Assembly: GCA_013396915.1 (NCBI GenBank)
Contig: VWZL01002017.1
Location: 1-64,000 of the forward strand
Source: Stercorarius parasiticus
Taxonomy: Eukaryota; Chordata; Aves; Charadriiformes; Stercorariidae
Length of the DNA: 64,000 nucleotides
Direction of reading: 5' to 3'
The notes beneath the pieces are model-generated. The model saw only the letters and a list, made by a program, of their open reading frames with translations, did not search any database and was not told where the DNA came from. Shown here in pieces: positions 12,701 through 22,600 of the stretch. The translations under genes were made by a program, and so were the position numbers. Numbering within the stretch: position 1 is the stretch's first letter; the number at the start of each line of letters is the position of its first letter.

Positions 12701-15325
12701 GAAAAATGAGACAGGGTTTAAAAGCACCTAATTGTCTAGTTCCTGTAGAAATCTCAGTGGGAACAGAATGGGCCACAATAACTGCTGCTATGAAAATATG
12801 AGGTGAAAAGGTGGAACTGTACACACAGCTGCAGAAAGGGAAGAAGGATAAAAAGGAGTAAAGCTCTAAGTTGCCTGACTGAGATTGCATCATATTTTTG
12901 TGGCAAGTACCTGCAGAGAGGATGAAAATCCCTCCTACAGAAACATGAAATATAATAAGGCATATGTCTCCCTAATGCACAACTGTTAACTGCTACATTG
13001 AGGAGTTTTGTTGCAATATTCAACTTTGGAGGGATAAAAGAGAAGATAAAAATTTTACCAGACAACAGTCTGGTCAAAGAAGAATATTTTTATGTAAAAT
13101 CCTTCCTGGTATTTTTTTCTTCCCATCTCTGTTCCTCTAAGTGATTCTTTCAAAGCCTGCTTACAGCTTTTGCTAAATTTCCCAGTATCTCCTCTAATAT
13201 TCTTTCATCTTCTGGATTTTATCCATGGATTTGGACTTTCAGAATAATCTAAGCAACTTTTCTCTAACACAAATGCTCAATTTACAGAGGGACATATAAT
13301 AGTTTGAAAATACAGCTTTTGTTTTCCTACTGTTTTGAAATACCTGTTGCACTCTTTCATTAAAAGATCAATATGCAAAGATAAGTAGTCTCCAAATGAG
13401 CTACTTGGAAATAAATAAATTATTTAAAATTAAATATACCTTATGAAAGAGGAAGACAGTAAACAGCTGAAAAAAAACCCCACCTTTGTGAAAAAAAACT
13501 TTTTGGCAAGTTTTTTATCCATTGGACATTACTCAGATAGTGATTTTGTTATGGTTGTAGTGAAGCAGAAAATTGAAACAAAACCCAAGGATGCAAGAGA
13601 GGATTAGAATGAAGAATGCAAATGGAGAATCTCACTTAAACTTCATTTACAGTAACTAGCATATTTTTCCTTTAAACTTACTTTCCTTACTGGAATGTCT
13701 CCAGACTTAAATAATTGGAAGATATTTTCTGATAAATAAAAGAGTTGAAAAAACCTAAAACGTTTGTGGGACAGAAATTATTTTCTAACTTAAACAAAGA
13801 GTTTCAGCTACCAATGCAAAAAAACATTGAAAATGTTAAATATCTCTTCCAAAAATAATGGAATGTTTAATATTTTTGAAACCAAACACTTCAATTTTTC
13901 CTTTCAGGAGGTTCTTTTAGGAGAAAATAAATGCTTTGGTTTTTCCCCAAATCACTTTTAAAAAAAATATTACTAAAAAATAAAGAACAAGCGTTTCTTC
14001 TAAATTGATCATAATTTTTTCCCTGGGGTCATTGACAGCCAAAAATTCCCTGTCGGTGTCACAATCACAAGAAGATTTCAAAAGTGGGTATTACAAGAGC
14101 GGTTTTGCAACTAACGGCTATAAGTAAAACTAGCTACCTCATCCCCCCTCCAAAGTTCGACCGTTTTAGACAAGCACCAAGACATATTTCTTGCAAAACA
14201 CATTTTACTGTTCTGTGAAAAGGGAACTGAAAGCAGCTGAACAAAATAAAACCACTATGACTGGCAAACACTTCATCAGTGTAAACTCTTTTTCTTTCTG
14301 TATCTGGATAGCATTAAACTTCCTGTTTCTCTTTCACGATTAAACCAAAACAAAACAACACCCAAGTCTTTTATTTAGCAGCCTCAGTGGCATTTTACTA
14401 CTCTAAACTTCAGCTGTTTTAACATCAGGCATTTATCCTTAGTGGTTGCCTTTACAGACAATGGAAAAAACAGCAAGTCCCATGGATGTTCTATCCAATT
14501 CCTAAGGGAGACATTTAAGACGATCAGAAAGAAGCAACCTTTGGAGGTCAACATATGTCTCCACTTACTACAGAGGAAACCAAGTCAATTAACCTTTGAA
14601 CAGCTTCATTGAAGGAAAACATGAGAATTTCCTATCTGACTCCTGGATGAACTGACCTCTGGTTTGGATGAATCAGAAGTTACACTCCTAGCAGCCTCTT
14701 CTAGCTTCAAGTGATTGTTGCAGTCATATCTAATTGCTTTTGGCTGTTGTTTTGACTTGCAGGTGTGATCAGTTTATTTGCCTAAACAACATCATCTAGT
14801 GCCATCTGGGATATCATAGGGTATCTCGGGTAGTTGCATGGGGCTAGAAGGCATGACATAGGACATGCAGAAGACCTGGGCTCTTCTGGATTCTCAGACA
14901 GAGACCATGCCAACTGAGCATTTCAAATGACCTCAGACATCTATCTTTAGCCAGTTGAGCCCACGTGCTTTCAAGGCAATATAATTAGAGCATGACCCTT
15001 AGCAAAAAGTGATGCAGAGGAAGTCTTTTCAACTTACAGAGAAGTAGATGCTGCCATTTGGGAAGACACCTCCTATCACAATGTCAGATCCAGGCAACTC
15101 TCCATGAGGGCTGAATCCAAATGCCACCCAGCCAGTTGTATGGACCCGCAGTTCAAACGACATCAGCTCCTGTTCATCATGGTCCCAACGGAGGTAGACC
15201 ATGTTTGAAGGATCCAGGAAGGTAGAGAAACGCAGCGGTGGAGGTGCAGGCTGGCCAGAACAAAAGCATGGGAAGAACAAAAGGAAGAGCATACCCTTGA
15301 TTCCTGAGAAGAGAAATGCCATCAT
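707..15325 (-). CDS. MOXD2: MOXD2-like copper monooxygenase, exons 1-10 (3' end off window)
   Basis: Ten exons join in one frame: 15038-15325, 11955-12101, 10641-10802, 9361-9444, 8003-8170, 6952-7054, 6001-6167, 4077-4168, 981-1077 and 707-766 (456 codons). All introns are GT-AG. The start is ATG 15323-15325; a second adjacent ATG at 15320-15322 has a better Kozak context, and an in-frame TAG lies upstream. The protein has a hydrophobic signal-like N terminus, a DOMON-like region (about 30-140), then the two copper-binding halves: HH at 241-242 in LVHHILVYAC, H309 in LEIHYSN (CuH site), and HTH at 390-392 in LLHTHLSGRG (CuM site). The CuM methionine exon is missing from the window. Five N-glycosylation sequons are visible. 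The family hydroxylates substrates with copper and ascorbate in the secretory pathway; the MOXD2 substrate is unknown. Segments such as FIPPGAE, SYGLC and ECNFQTLDR match MOXD2 better than MOXD1 or DBH. No frameshift or stop was seen. Confidence 0.92.
981..1077 (-). CDS. MOXD2: MOXD2 exon 9
   Basis: 97 nt, phase 2 to 0, residues 404-436. It reads RNGEQLGIICEDNKYDFRLQ then EIRDMKEILTIKP, matching the family segment D-x-x-Y-D-F-x-x-Q-E. Acceptor TTCCCCAG; donor CCG|GTACAT, which is non-ideal but valid. Confidence 0.88.
1078..4076. other. MOXD2 intron 8
   Basis: Three kilobases of unique-looking sequence. It holds an A-rich tract near 1411-1430. No CR1, exon or RNA gene was recognised on either strand. 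Confidence 0.6.
4077..4168 (-). CDS. MOXD2: MOXD2 exon 8: CuM site HTH
   Basis: 92 nt, phase 0 to 2, residues 374-403 plus two bases of R404. It encodes MNGMLVPDLHVFAYLLHTHL then SGRGVKAAQYR. H390 and H392 form the H-x-H pair of the CuM site. Acceptor CTGCAG; donor CCG|GTAAGA. The exon has no long open frame of its own and was found by reading the minus strand between exons 7 and 9. Confidence 0.9.
4706..5520 (+). repeat. Possible retroviral LTR-like block, starting with a two-copy 40-bp tandem repeat
   Basis: Within MOXD2 intron 7. It opens with two copies of an approximately 40-bp unit (TGTTC...AAGTGG..TTGTGGGA...) at 4706 and 4746. A purine-rich stretch follows, then sequence resembling an avian LTR R/U5 region (CTGACCGAACCTGG, a CTGTTCC segment, TGTG-rich U5-like tail). 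I could not identify terminal TG/CA ends, a target-site duplication or internal retroviral genes. The tandem repeat is seen directly; the LTR reading is inference. Confidence 0.25.
5616..5648. repeat. Short inverted repeat (14-bp arms, 5-nt loop)
   Basis: CTGGTGTAGAAAGG at 5616-5629 pairs with CCTTCCTACACCAG at 5635-5648 with one mismatch, around the loop TACTG. It lies in MOXD2 intron 7. It could be a chance hairpin or the remnant of a palindromic transposon end. Confidence 0.5.
6001..6167 (-). CDS. MOXD2: MOXD2 exon 7: interdomain region
   Basis: 167 nt, phase 1 to 0, residues 318-373. It begins GLIDSSGVRIYYTPELRKYD and continues GVLQTGIF, FIPPGAESY and YGLCNSSQFDE, close to mammalian MOXD2 (LRKYD, FIPPGAE, SYGLC). 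One sequon (NSS). Acceptor TTTTACAG; donor GAA|GTGAGT. Confidence 0.92.
6952..7054 (-). CDS. MOXD2: MOXD2 exon 6: third CuH ligand
   Basis: Encodes residues 284-317 plus the first base of G318 (103 nt, phase 0 to 1). It reads SYQFPDEAAVSIGTPWDPQY then VRLEIHYSN, with H309 as the third CuH ligand. The acceptor CACAAG follows a strong pyrimidine tract (TTCCTCCTCTTCCTCTTTCC). A second AG inside the exon would shift the frame and is rejected. Donor CCAG|GTGGGT. Confidence 0.88.
8003..8170 (-). CDS. MOXD2: MOXD2 exon 5: CuH site histidine pair
   Basis: 56 codons, residues 228-283, phase 0 to phase 0. LVHHILVYAC carries the adjacent His pair (241-242) that binds the CuH copper in the DBH/PHM/MOXD fold. 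The exon ends GWAVGGE, the conserved W-A-x-G-G-E motif. Two N-glycosylation sequons (NIS, NAS). Acceptor TTGGTTGCAG; donor GAG|GTGAGT. Confidence 0.92.
9361..9444 (-). CDS. MOXD2: MOXD2 exon 4
   Basis: 28 codons, residues 200-227, phase 0 to phase 0. It encodes the start of the N-terminal copper domain, with T-K-Y-A-C-x-F-I-P-L-P and the family motif QKHHIYK (EKHHVIK in MOXD1). Acceptor CTTTTTCAG; donor AAG|GTAAAT. Confidence 0.9.
10641..10802 (-). CDS. MOXD2: MOXD2 exon 3
   Basis: 54 codons, residues 146-199, phase 0 to phase 0. It starts VDTSRLVTAFGTDD, the counterpart of the MOXD1 segment STVRVIWAY, and ends FFTYDLRLDN, the linker into the copper-binding core. Acceptor ATTACAG; donor AAT|GTAAGT. 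Confidence 0.9.
11955..12101 (-). CDS. MOXD2: MOXD2 exon 2: DOMON domain continuation
   Basis: 49 codons, residues 97-145, phase 0 to phase 0. It contains DSQDYQLLSVTENET and the conserved family stretch FKRHLRTCDPND, matching the R-x-L-x-T-C-D segment of MOXD1 and DBH. Acceptor TTTTCCAG; donor ACA|GTAAGA. One N-glycosylation sequon (NET). The single-N assembly mark at 12161 lies in the intron just upstream. Confidence 0.9.
12102..15037. other. MOXD2 intron 1
   Basis: AT-rich intron of 2.9 kb. A GA-rich simple repeat (about 12131-12160) abuts the single N at 12161. No exon or interspersed repeat was recognised. Confidence 0.6.
12131..12161. repeat. GA-rich simple repeat ending at an assembly N
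   Basis: (GAGAGG)-type purine run immediately followed by the N at 12161. The N probably marks uncertain repeat length. Confidence 0.7.
15038..15325 (-). CDS. MOXD2: MOXD2 exon 1: signal peptide and start of DOMON domain
   Basis: Encodes residues 1-96. The start is followed by a hydrophobic stretch (MLFLLFFPCFCSG) suited to a signal peptide, then the DOMON-like motif VAFGFSPHG and SDIVIGG typical of MOXD proteins. It ends in phase 0 at the donor TCT|GTAAGT. The open frame continues upstream only through a GTG, not an ATG, before an in-frame TAG, so the ATG at 15325 is preferred. Confidence 0.9.
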
Positions 15326-15393
15326 CAGCAGGACCACTGCAGTTTGCGAGTCTTCCTGATACCTTGGGCAGGTATTCTGCTATGGGAGCCCAG

Positions 15394-15400
15394 TTTATAT
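15394..15400 (-). promoter_or_regulatory. Candidate TATA box for MOXD2
   Basis: ATATAAA on the minus strand (context CCATATAAACTGGG), about 70 nt upstream of the ATG at 15325. The spacing would give a 5' UTR of about 40 nt with no extra exon. This is motif and position evidence only. Confidence 0.35.
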
Positions 15401-17061
15401 GGAAGTGCATGAGGCTGGGCCTATTGCCAGAAAGGAGGAGTGGAAACCAACTGTTCTATAGCCAATTTAACATGTAGGAAAGATAACACTTCACATAATA
15501 TGTCCTGGCACCCTGCCTAAGTGAAATTGTAGGAGGCCATCCCATATACATCTTAAAATATTTTTAAGAGATGCTTTGTACTACACAATCAAAAAAAGCA
15601 ACAAAGTCTTTACTTCCTACCCACTACTTGGGGTGGGTGAATGCTGCCTCTCCTCACCAAGGAAAAGGGTCTTTTCTGCCTAATTTGCCTTTCTATTGCA
15701 AATGCTGAAATGAACCCTGACTATGCCACCCTATTGTCTGGTGTGATGGTTATTTGCAAGCTTGTTGGGAATGGGCTGGTGACTCGTAGTGACATGGCTT
15801 ATCAGTGGAAACGACTGTGCCACATAAAAAGGGCTCCCGGACTGTAGTGAACTAGCAGAATAAGAAAAACGCTCCATGCACTATATGTTGCTGGGAATGA
15901 GTGGAAGGAGAAAAGGGCATCATCTGTTGCCCTGCCTAAGACCTTTCAGCATAATGATATGAAAAACAAAGAGCCTCAGCAGGTTTCCAACAGCTTCTGC
16001 CAGGAAGTGCCTTGTGCATCTCATCTCCAATTTGCACAGTAGCGTAATCCACTACAGAACACAGCCTGGGTCTGTGGATTTTGACGGATGTGGTAATTTA
16101 TTCCTAGTTACTTGATAGGAAAGCCTAGAAAAGCCCATTTGTATTAATCTTCTGAGACAAGTGCTCACAGAACAGATGAGTAACCAAGAAGGAGAGATAT
16201 CTAATCTGATCTTCAGGGACAGGGCTTAAACAGATCAAATTGCATACAGATTGCTTGAATCCCAGGTTACTTTGTTGGCAGTCCTGCTTTAGACAGCAAG
16301 TGTATTTGTGGTTTCTTTTGCGAATTATGTAATACAATGCCAACATTTTAAATTTTCTCTGCTCCAGAGAGGCCCAAGACACTGTTCTAGGGGCACTAGG
16401 CAGAGCTGAGGGACGTGGTAATGCTAAGTGAGTATTTCAAGGCCAGGACAGCACAGGGATATAAAAACTGGAGGACTACAGCCCCTGTGTGAGGAGAACC
16501 AAAGACAGAGTTGATGGTGAAGTGGGGAAGGAATAAGGGAAGGGAATCTGCAAGGCTGCATTAAGGTGCTTTGCAGAACTGCTGGTGTGAGAAATTTTCA
16601 CTTGCTAGTTCTCCACTCTTAAGCAGAAAATGCCTTTCTCACATGGAGAGGAGCATGAGCTTAGGGAACGCAACTAAGACGCTGCTGGAAGGCATGACTA
16701 TCCTGGGATTACAAGGAGAGATGGTTCAGCTGCGTGACAAAGATTAGAATTGCATGGTTTCTTTCATGGAGCAGGATGTGGTGTTTGCATGCCACTGCTG
16801 ATGGGCATGGAACAGATATCCAAGAACAGGAAGATACCACAGATTGGCAGTGAGCAAGATGCCAAAGATTACAAAATTATAGGTTACCTGAGTAGAGGAA
16901 AGAAGACAAACCCCCTTCCTTTAGAAAACTAAGTGCTCATACAGGAGCCAAGTGTGAAAAGAAAGAGGAGGGTCAGAACCACGGGGTGCAACAGCACTTT
17001 TAAGGATCTGCCTCATGTGGCAGATAGAGACACCCAGAGAGAAGAGGGAAGCAGTGATGTT
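15401..17061. other. Intergenic sequence upstream of MOXD2
   Basis: No repeat, RNA gene or convincing coding exon was recognised on either strand. Short open frames are present but lack family similarity and splice support. Confidence 0.55.
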
Positions 17062-17262
17062 TCACTGTGTTTTCTCTTCAGGGATTTTGATGATGTACAA
17101 CCAACTGGGGAGATGAGGAAGAATGGAAGTGTTATGCCCAGTACTCTTTTGAAACGACTGTGAAGGCTCCACTGCTGAAACCCTTTCTGGCAGCATACCC
17201 GTCCCAAACACCCAGACAACTCCAGCCCCCGCGTCCCCCCAGCTCAACAGCTTCCTGTTGAA
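17062..17262 (-). CDS. Unknown candidate gene, possible last exon
   Basis: 66 codons and a TGA, entered in phase 0 from acceptor TTCCTACCCTGCAG. It begins FNRKLLSWGDAGAGVVWVFG. It is moderately GC-rich at its start, unlike the flanks. No poly(A) signal was confirmed, and it is the weakest of the four exons as protein. Confidence 0.3.
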   Translation of the reverse strand, partial: FNRKLLSWGDAGAGVVWVFGTGMLPERVSAVEPSQSFQKSTGHNTSILPHLPSWLYIIKIPEEKTQ

Positions 17263-17842
17263 CTGCAGGGTAGGAAGCATAGGATTCCTGTTACAACCAG
17301 CTGAAGCAATGTCAGTATTTCATTTCACAATATTTAAACTTCTGTTGAGGTTATTTAATAACTTCACTTCTTCTTTTAGGCCAATTTTGAACAAAATACT
17401 CCATTTTACAAAAAAAAAATAAAAAATCACAGAGTCTTGTTTTGGAAAGGTGGAAAGAAACGCAACCTTCACCTCAAAGACCACAAGCTGCCAAAATTGG
17501 ATATTCAATCAAAGGGATTTATTTAGGTTGCCTTCATGAATAGTGGCAGAGGAAGCCTAGGCTAACCTAGACCAAACAAGTATTTTTAAAATTACTTAAG
17601 TGACACGGAATGAATCCGAAATGCAGCATTTTGATACCCTTTACATTTCTTATCATTTTTTTAGTATGAAGCTAATCACTCTTTTCAACACATTCACTTC
17701 TAATCCCCACAAACTCAGTGTGAAAGACCTCAAGATCTTGCTGAAGATCAGCTACGAGACTTTTAGGAGACCTAATTCAGTTGCCCACACGTAGGTGTCT
17801 AGTGCCCTTTGAGATGCCCACTTGTATTTCACCCGGCCTCAC

Positions 17843-17928
17843 CTGCTGCTCCAGGAGGGCATGGGTTTCCTGCTGTACCTGTCTCATCTCTGTCAGCTCC
17901 GTGTGGACATCTTCAGTCACTAGGCCAT
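17843..17928 (-). CDS. Unknown candidate gene, exon 3 (coiled-coil-like)
   Basis: 86 nt, phase 1 to 0. It encodes GLVTEDVHTELTEM then RQVQQETHALLEQQ, with hydrophobic residues spaced as in heptads and a codon choice that looks coding. Donor CAG|GTGAGG; acceptor TATTTTAG. It was the first sign of a gene between MOXD2 and DYRK4. Confidence 0.5.
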
Positions 17929-18468
17929 CTAAAATAGCTATTTATACATATGTTAAGACAAAAGAGTCATGCCTTTGGTGACAATAAAAAGCCTGGACAA
18001 CAGATTTATATCTCCTCAAAACGAGGGATTAATGAGGGATAAAGGCAGCGTTTTAAAAACACCTACTTCTGCCAGTGTTCATGTGTAAGTATAGTTAAAG
18101 GAGCCTACTTGTAATAATGTTGACACTTCTGCTGTGGTGGGTAATAGGAAAAAAACTAAATATTGCTGTTTAAAAAGGTTTAAATTACCGCTTTCTGATT
18201 TTATCTGTCGTTTTATCAAGGTATTAAGAACCACTGCTCTGCAGCTATGCTCAGACTAAGATTAAAATCTACTTTTTTCTTTACTTTTTGTGTTTGTTTT
18301 TTCGGGAGGAAATATGGAAATTATGAAAATATGCTAATTTTTGTTTCAAGCAAAATAGTGGGAAGACCAGAAAGGCCTGTTAAACAGTAAAGGGAACAAT
18401 AATAAAAGCAGCAGAGTTGGTCACTTATTTTTCAAATGAAATATTTTTCTCCAAAAATGTGGACTTAC

Positions 18469-18551
18469 TGAAACCACAGCTTTTCACATAGACATACCAC
18501 ACTGCCAACGGTTTGTCAGGGAAGGCTTTCAGTTCCAAGTGGAATTAGTGA
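18469..18551 (-). CDS. Unknown candidate gene, exon 2 (contains TAA)
   Basis: 83 nt between a very strong acceptor (TTTCTTTTTCTCTTCTTTCAG) and a consensus donor (CA|GTAAGT). Of three frames, only the one reading FHLELKAFPDKPLAVWYV then YVKSCGF stays open to the donor. That frame has TAA as its second full codon (18545-18547). The other frames also hit stops. Confidence 0.4.
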
Positions 18552-19611
18552 CTGAAAGAAGAGAAAAAGAAACAACTGCCCAAATGCGCTAATAAGAAAG
18601 GACGTTTGGTAGGTTGATATCCTACTTCTGGGCCACGTGTTGTGGTGTCTGGAACAAGGCTTGAAGCTGAGTCCTGTATCTCAAGTCAATACATAGTCAA
18701 CAGAATATCTGCTATTTTGGCATCGATTCGTTATCCTACTTTAACAGGTCTTAGCTCTATTACCCAAGGGAACATAAAAGGAGGATGTTAATGAAAGTCA
18801 GCTGAAAGGACAGTAGCAAAGGGAATGACCTGGGTGACAGTGAAGGGTTTGTAAGCATTGGCAAGAGGCGGAGGGTGTCAGTGGGGAAATCAAGGTTTCC
18901 AAGACTAAAATAAATACAGGCAGCTCTGCCCTGTGCCTTGTGCTCAAAACAAGATTTGCTTGATAAAACTTGTTACTCTGCTTGCAATACTTATAATATT
19001 CCCTACTCTCTGGACAAGGCATATTGATATGGTGCAAGTGTGTTAGATTAGTGGTGTTTTAGCTTATCTACTGAAAAGGGCAGAAGCAAGGCTGCATTAG
19101 AGAATTTACTAACTTTGTTTCCTGATGCTCAGCAGTTCAGGTTTCAAGTATGACAAACACTTCTTGTCCCTCCCCATCTCCATCCTTCTCAATGGCTGTG
19201 TCCTCTAGAAGGACTTAAGACAATGCAGGACTACTTACATTTGGGAAATGCATTATGCTGCACTATGTTGCCCTATGAGCTGCTGCAGTTTAGAATGCTA
19301 TGTTTTGCAATGTGGTGCACAGTACTATATTGTACTGAGATGGTATGATACTCCCTTATAAGACATTGTATGATATGTTATTATATTATGCTCACTATTT
19401 GAAGTAAAATTGACAAGATGTTTAAAAATGACTGGAGACTGATACCCAGACAGATGCTCTGGCAGAGTGACAACTTGAACCTTTGGTAGCCAGGCTAAAA
19501 ATGTCCTTGCATGCAGCACCACACATTGCTGCACATCTTTGACAGCCTTTCTTTTCCATGTTTGGATCCATCCCAGATCCTTTAGGATTCAAAAAACTGA
19601 AGCTGACTTAC

Positions 19612-19664
19612 CTTTTGCTTCCCATCTGCAAGACTGCTTCTACCAAATCATATGGGGAGGCCAT
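19612..19664 (-). CDS. Unknown candidate gene, exon 1 (ATG exon)
   Basis: Encodes MASPYDLVEAVLQMGSK plus two bases (phase 2 out). G at -3 and G at +4 around the ATG. The donor AAAAG|GTAAGT is near-perfect. A pyrimidine-rich stretch (CTCCTCTTCTTCTTG) precedes the ATG, so it might instead be an internal exon with an upstream acceptor. Confidence 0.35.
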
Positions 19665-22600
19665 AGCAAGAAGAAGAGGAGATACAGGCTCCTTCCTGAG
19701 TAAAGCATGCAGTCCTGAAGGAAAGGTGCTGACAGATTGTTTCATGAGCTGCCTTGTGAAATGACTTCACCTTTGCTTAACATCATTTTTCAGCTCCTTC
19801 ACTGCCATTGGCTTGTTTTCCCATTGCAGTGTTGCACAAATACTGCTGTTCCTGCTTAACCTTGAAGCACTCTGCTCCCAGGTTAAGATACAACATTCTA
19901 GATATAAACAGAGAACTCACCACTGTACACACTCAGCATTCTATGAGATGTGTTTGGTGGACTTTTTTATAGGAAGACTCTTTTATAGGAAGGGGAGTGT
20001 GATAAAGAAGAGCCATTAGAAATGCACTCAAAATGGAATACAGGCAACCTGTAGTGACACTAGATGGCATTGGGACACTAGTGAAGGATCCAAAACCACT
20101 GTACAGGCAACACCTCATGGCCAGCTGCAACTCTGCATTATGCAAACTGGGATTGTGATATTTCAAGATGGTTGCAGATATCTTTATTGACCCTGAATAG
20201 AAGAACTAACTTCAGGATCCAGCACGAAGAAGAGCATGGCATGACTGTTAGGATCCCCATGGTCTGGTCTGGGCTCTGGCAGTGACTGTGCATTTGACTT
20301 ATAGAAATTATACGTTGGCAGCCTCCTAGAAGAGGTGGTGAAGTGCAATTATTGCAAAATGCATTTAATTCCAGAAAGGCAGCAGGGCTAGGAGCATGCA
20401 TTATCATTATTTTTTTACAGGCAACATTTTCTTAATGTGGTTTCAAAGACAGAAGAGGTATAACAGCTTGCTCACTGAGCCTTTGTGTTCTCAAAGCTTG
20501 ATTTTGTGTCCTGCATCCTGTAAATATCCACTTTTTCAACAGTGCTTGTTCCTGCAACTTCTTTTCAACACAATGACACAATTTCCCAGCACTTCTGCAT
20601 ACAATGATGCCCCTTCTAGCCTAACACCCCAAATCAGTTATTTCCACTGTAAAATGCCTAGTTCTTTCTATGTCCCATATTCCCTAATGGCTTTTGTTTG
20701 GCCCAGGTCCTGATCAAGGGGCAGCATGTCCACACAGTGATGTAGAATGATGCGTGTGGTCCCTGGGCAGCCAGCACTCTCATGCGTCTCAGTGGTCTAG
20801 CAGAACTGACCATAACAACCGTCTCCTGCCTTTCCCTCACTGGTAACACTCATAGAATCATAGAACGTGTTGGGTTGGAAGGGACCTTGAAAGCTCATCT
20901 AGTCCAACACCCCTGCAGTAAGCAGGGACACCTTTAGCTAGATCAGGTTGCTCAGAGCCTCATCAAGCCTGGCCTTGAATGTCTCCAGGGATGGAGCCTC
21001 CACCACCTCTCTGGGCAACCTGTTGCAGACACTAATAGGGTCTCACTCCTCTGTTAACTGTGGCATACAGAAGCAAAATACTTTTGGGAACACTGTTCCT
21101 CTGCCTACCTCAGCTAATATCTGTTAATAGGTTCAAAACCTCAGGGGAAGAGGACACCAACTGGAAGATCGCCAGGTCAATGTGCAGAGAGAGACAAGAA
21201 AGCAGCCACCTCATTTTCTTGTCAAATGTAGCTAAAATGTCACTATATCATGCAGAAAAAAAACGTGATGCATGGTTTGCTTAGTGTTTTGTTTCTCTGT
21301 GAGTCTACTCTATTACCAGTCTGTGAGTGGCTCAAGCAGAGCAGGAGTCAGAGAAATTTTCTCAACATTTTGAAGGCTGTCCTTTTACAGCACAGAAAAG
21401 AGGATGCTACCTCTATCTATTGGGTCTGCTTGATTCTGTATAGGCATGTGAAAGCAATGATGGTATGTGAGGGCTAGATCTTTCTGCCAAGTAATCTCTA
21501 TCTATTTCTGTCATCTCTGAAAAAAATCCAACAGTTATCTACCAGAGCCCTTATTAGGAAAGATTTTAAAGATGGAAATCACTGTGGAGGCTGAAGGAAT
21601 TTAAAAAAGAACAGCAGGTCAGCAAGCAAGGGAAGACAGAAAATACATGGCAGCCAGCTAGCTACAGTGAAAGGCCATCCGTCTGCCTTCTGTGAACAGA
21701 AGGACAATCAAACTGAATTGCAGTCTCAGGTGGCTTTGTTACTTTTCCCTCAACTCTATGAACGCCTTGAAAAACCCATCAGCATATGCCACGAGAAGTA
21801 ATATGGTGCTGCTTACCACAAAAAGCTATTGAAATGTATTAATTGTGAAGAACATGCAGCTCCAGCACATGAGACCATACATCAAATGAGGTTTACAGCT
21901 TTACAAGGACTAAGCAATACTATCAAGAGCCACTTGTTATAATTGATCCCAAACTTTGCCTCTGAGGTAGAGCAGACAAATACACAAGTGTACAATTACG
22001 AGAAGACAGGTATTTTAACTTGGAGCAGCCTAAGCAGTCAAGTGAACATAGCACAACAGAGATGGAGAACCAACAGCAACAGAATTGAAACAGTACAAAT
22101 TATAGTTCCAAGGATATAAGGATCTGACCTTTTAGTTAAGTGGTATCTTAACTTACTTTTGCTGTTCTTAGTCCACATTGAACCCTTACACATAAACATA
22201 AACCCTTTGCTTCTTATCTTCTGTGTTATTTGCAAACAATCAGCCAAAATATTTTCCAAATATCTGTAAAAACTTATCTGAATATTCCCTAAAACTGATG
22301 ATGAGTCTAACTCTTTCATTCAGCTCCCACTAGGGGTAGGAGTCCTCTGAAATGTGGTAAGGGCTCTGCCTGCGTTCTACAAGATGCTTGCCCACCATGG
22401 GTATTCAGCGCAATCACAGAAACACGGTACATAAGAGAACTCACTTTTCCCAGTGCATCATTCTGGTGATCAATGGGAGCGTTTGCTAGCCTTGAGGAGG
22501 GTTCAGCTGCAAAGGAGTCTCTCTGAAGCCAGAGATACAGACAGTTCTGGTACTACAAGCTGACCTGCTTGTCAGAAATGTCTGCATCACAGCAGGATGA

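Larger units (their letters stand above)
17062..19664 (-). pseudogene. Unrecognised four-exon gene candidate with an in-frame stop in exon 2
   Basis: Four minus-strand exons, 19612-19664, 18469-18551, 17843-17928 and 17062-17262, fit together in phase (2, 1, 0) to give about 140 codons ending at a TGA. Exon 1 starts with ATG in a fair Kozak context. Splice signals are good: donors AAAAG|GTAAGT, TTTCA|GTAAGT and CAG|GTGAGG; acceptors CTCTTCTTTCAG and CTACCCTGCAG. The exon 2 reading that connects to exon 3 has TAA at 18545-18547, codon 20. The exon 3 product looks like a coiled coil. I do not recognise the family. Options are a real gene with a sequencing error, a pseudogene broken by one nonsense change, or partly chance exons. 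It has the same orientation as DYRK4 upstream and MOXD2 downstream. Confidence 0.4.

Noticed and set aside
15326..15337. Upstream start of MOXD2 at 15337
   Set aside because: The codon there is GTG, not ATG. The first ATG in frame is at 15323-15325.
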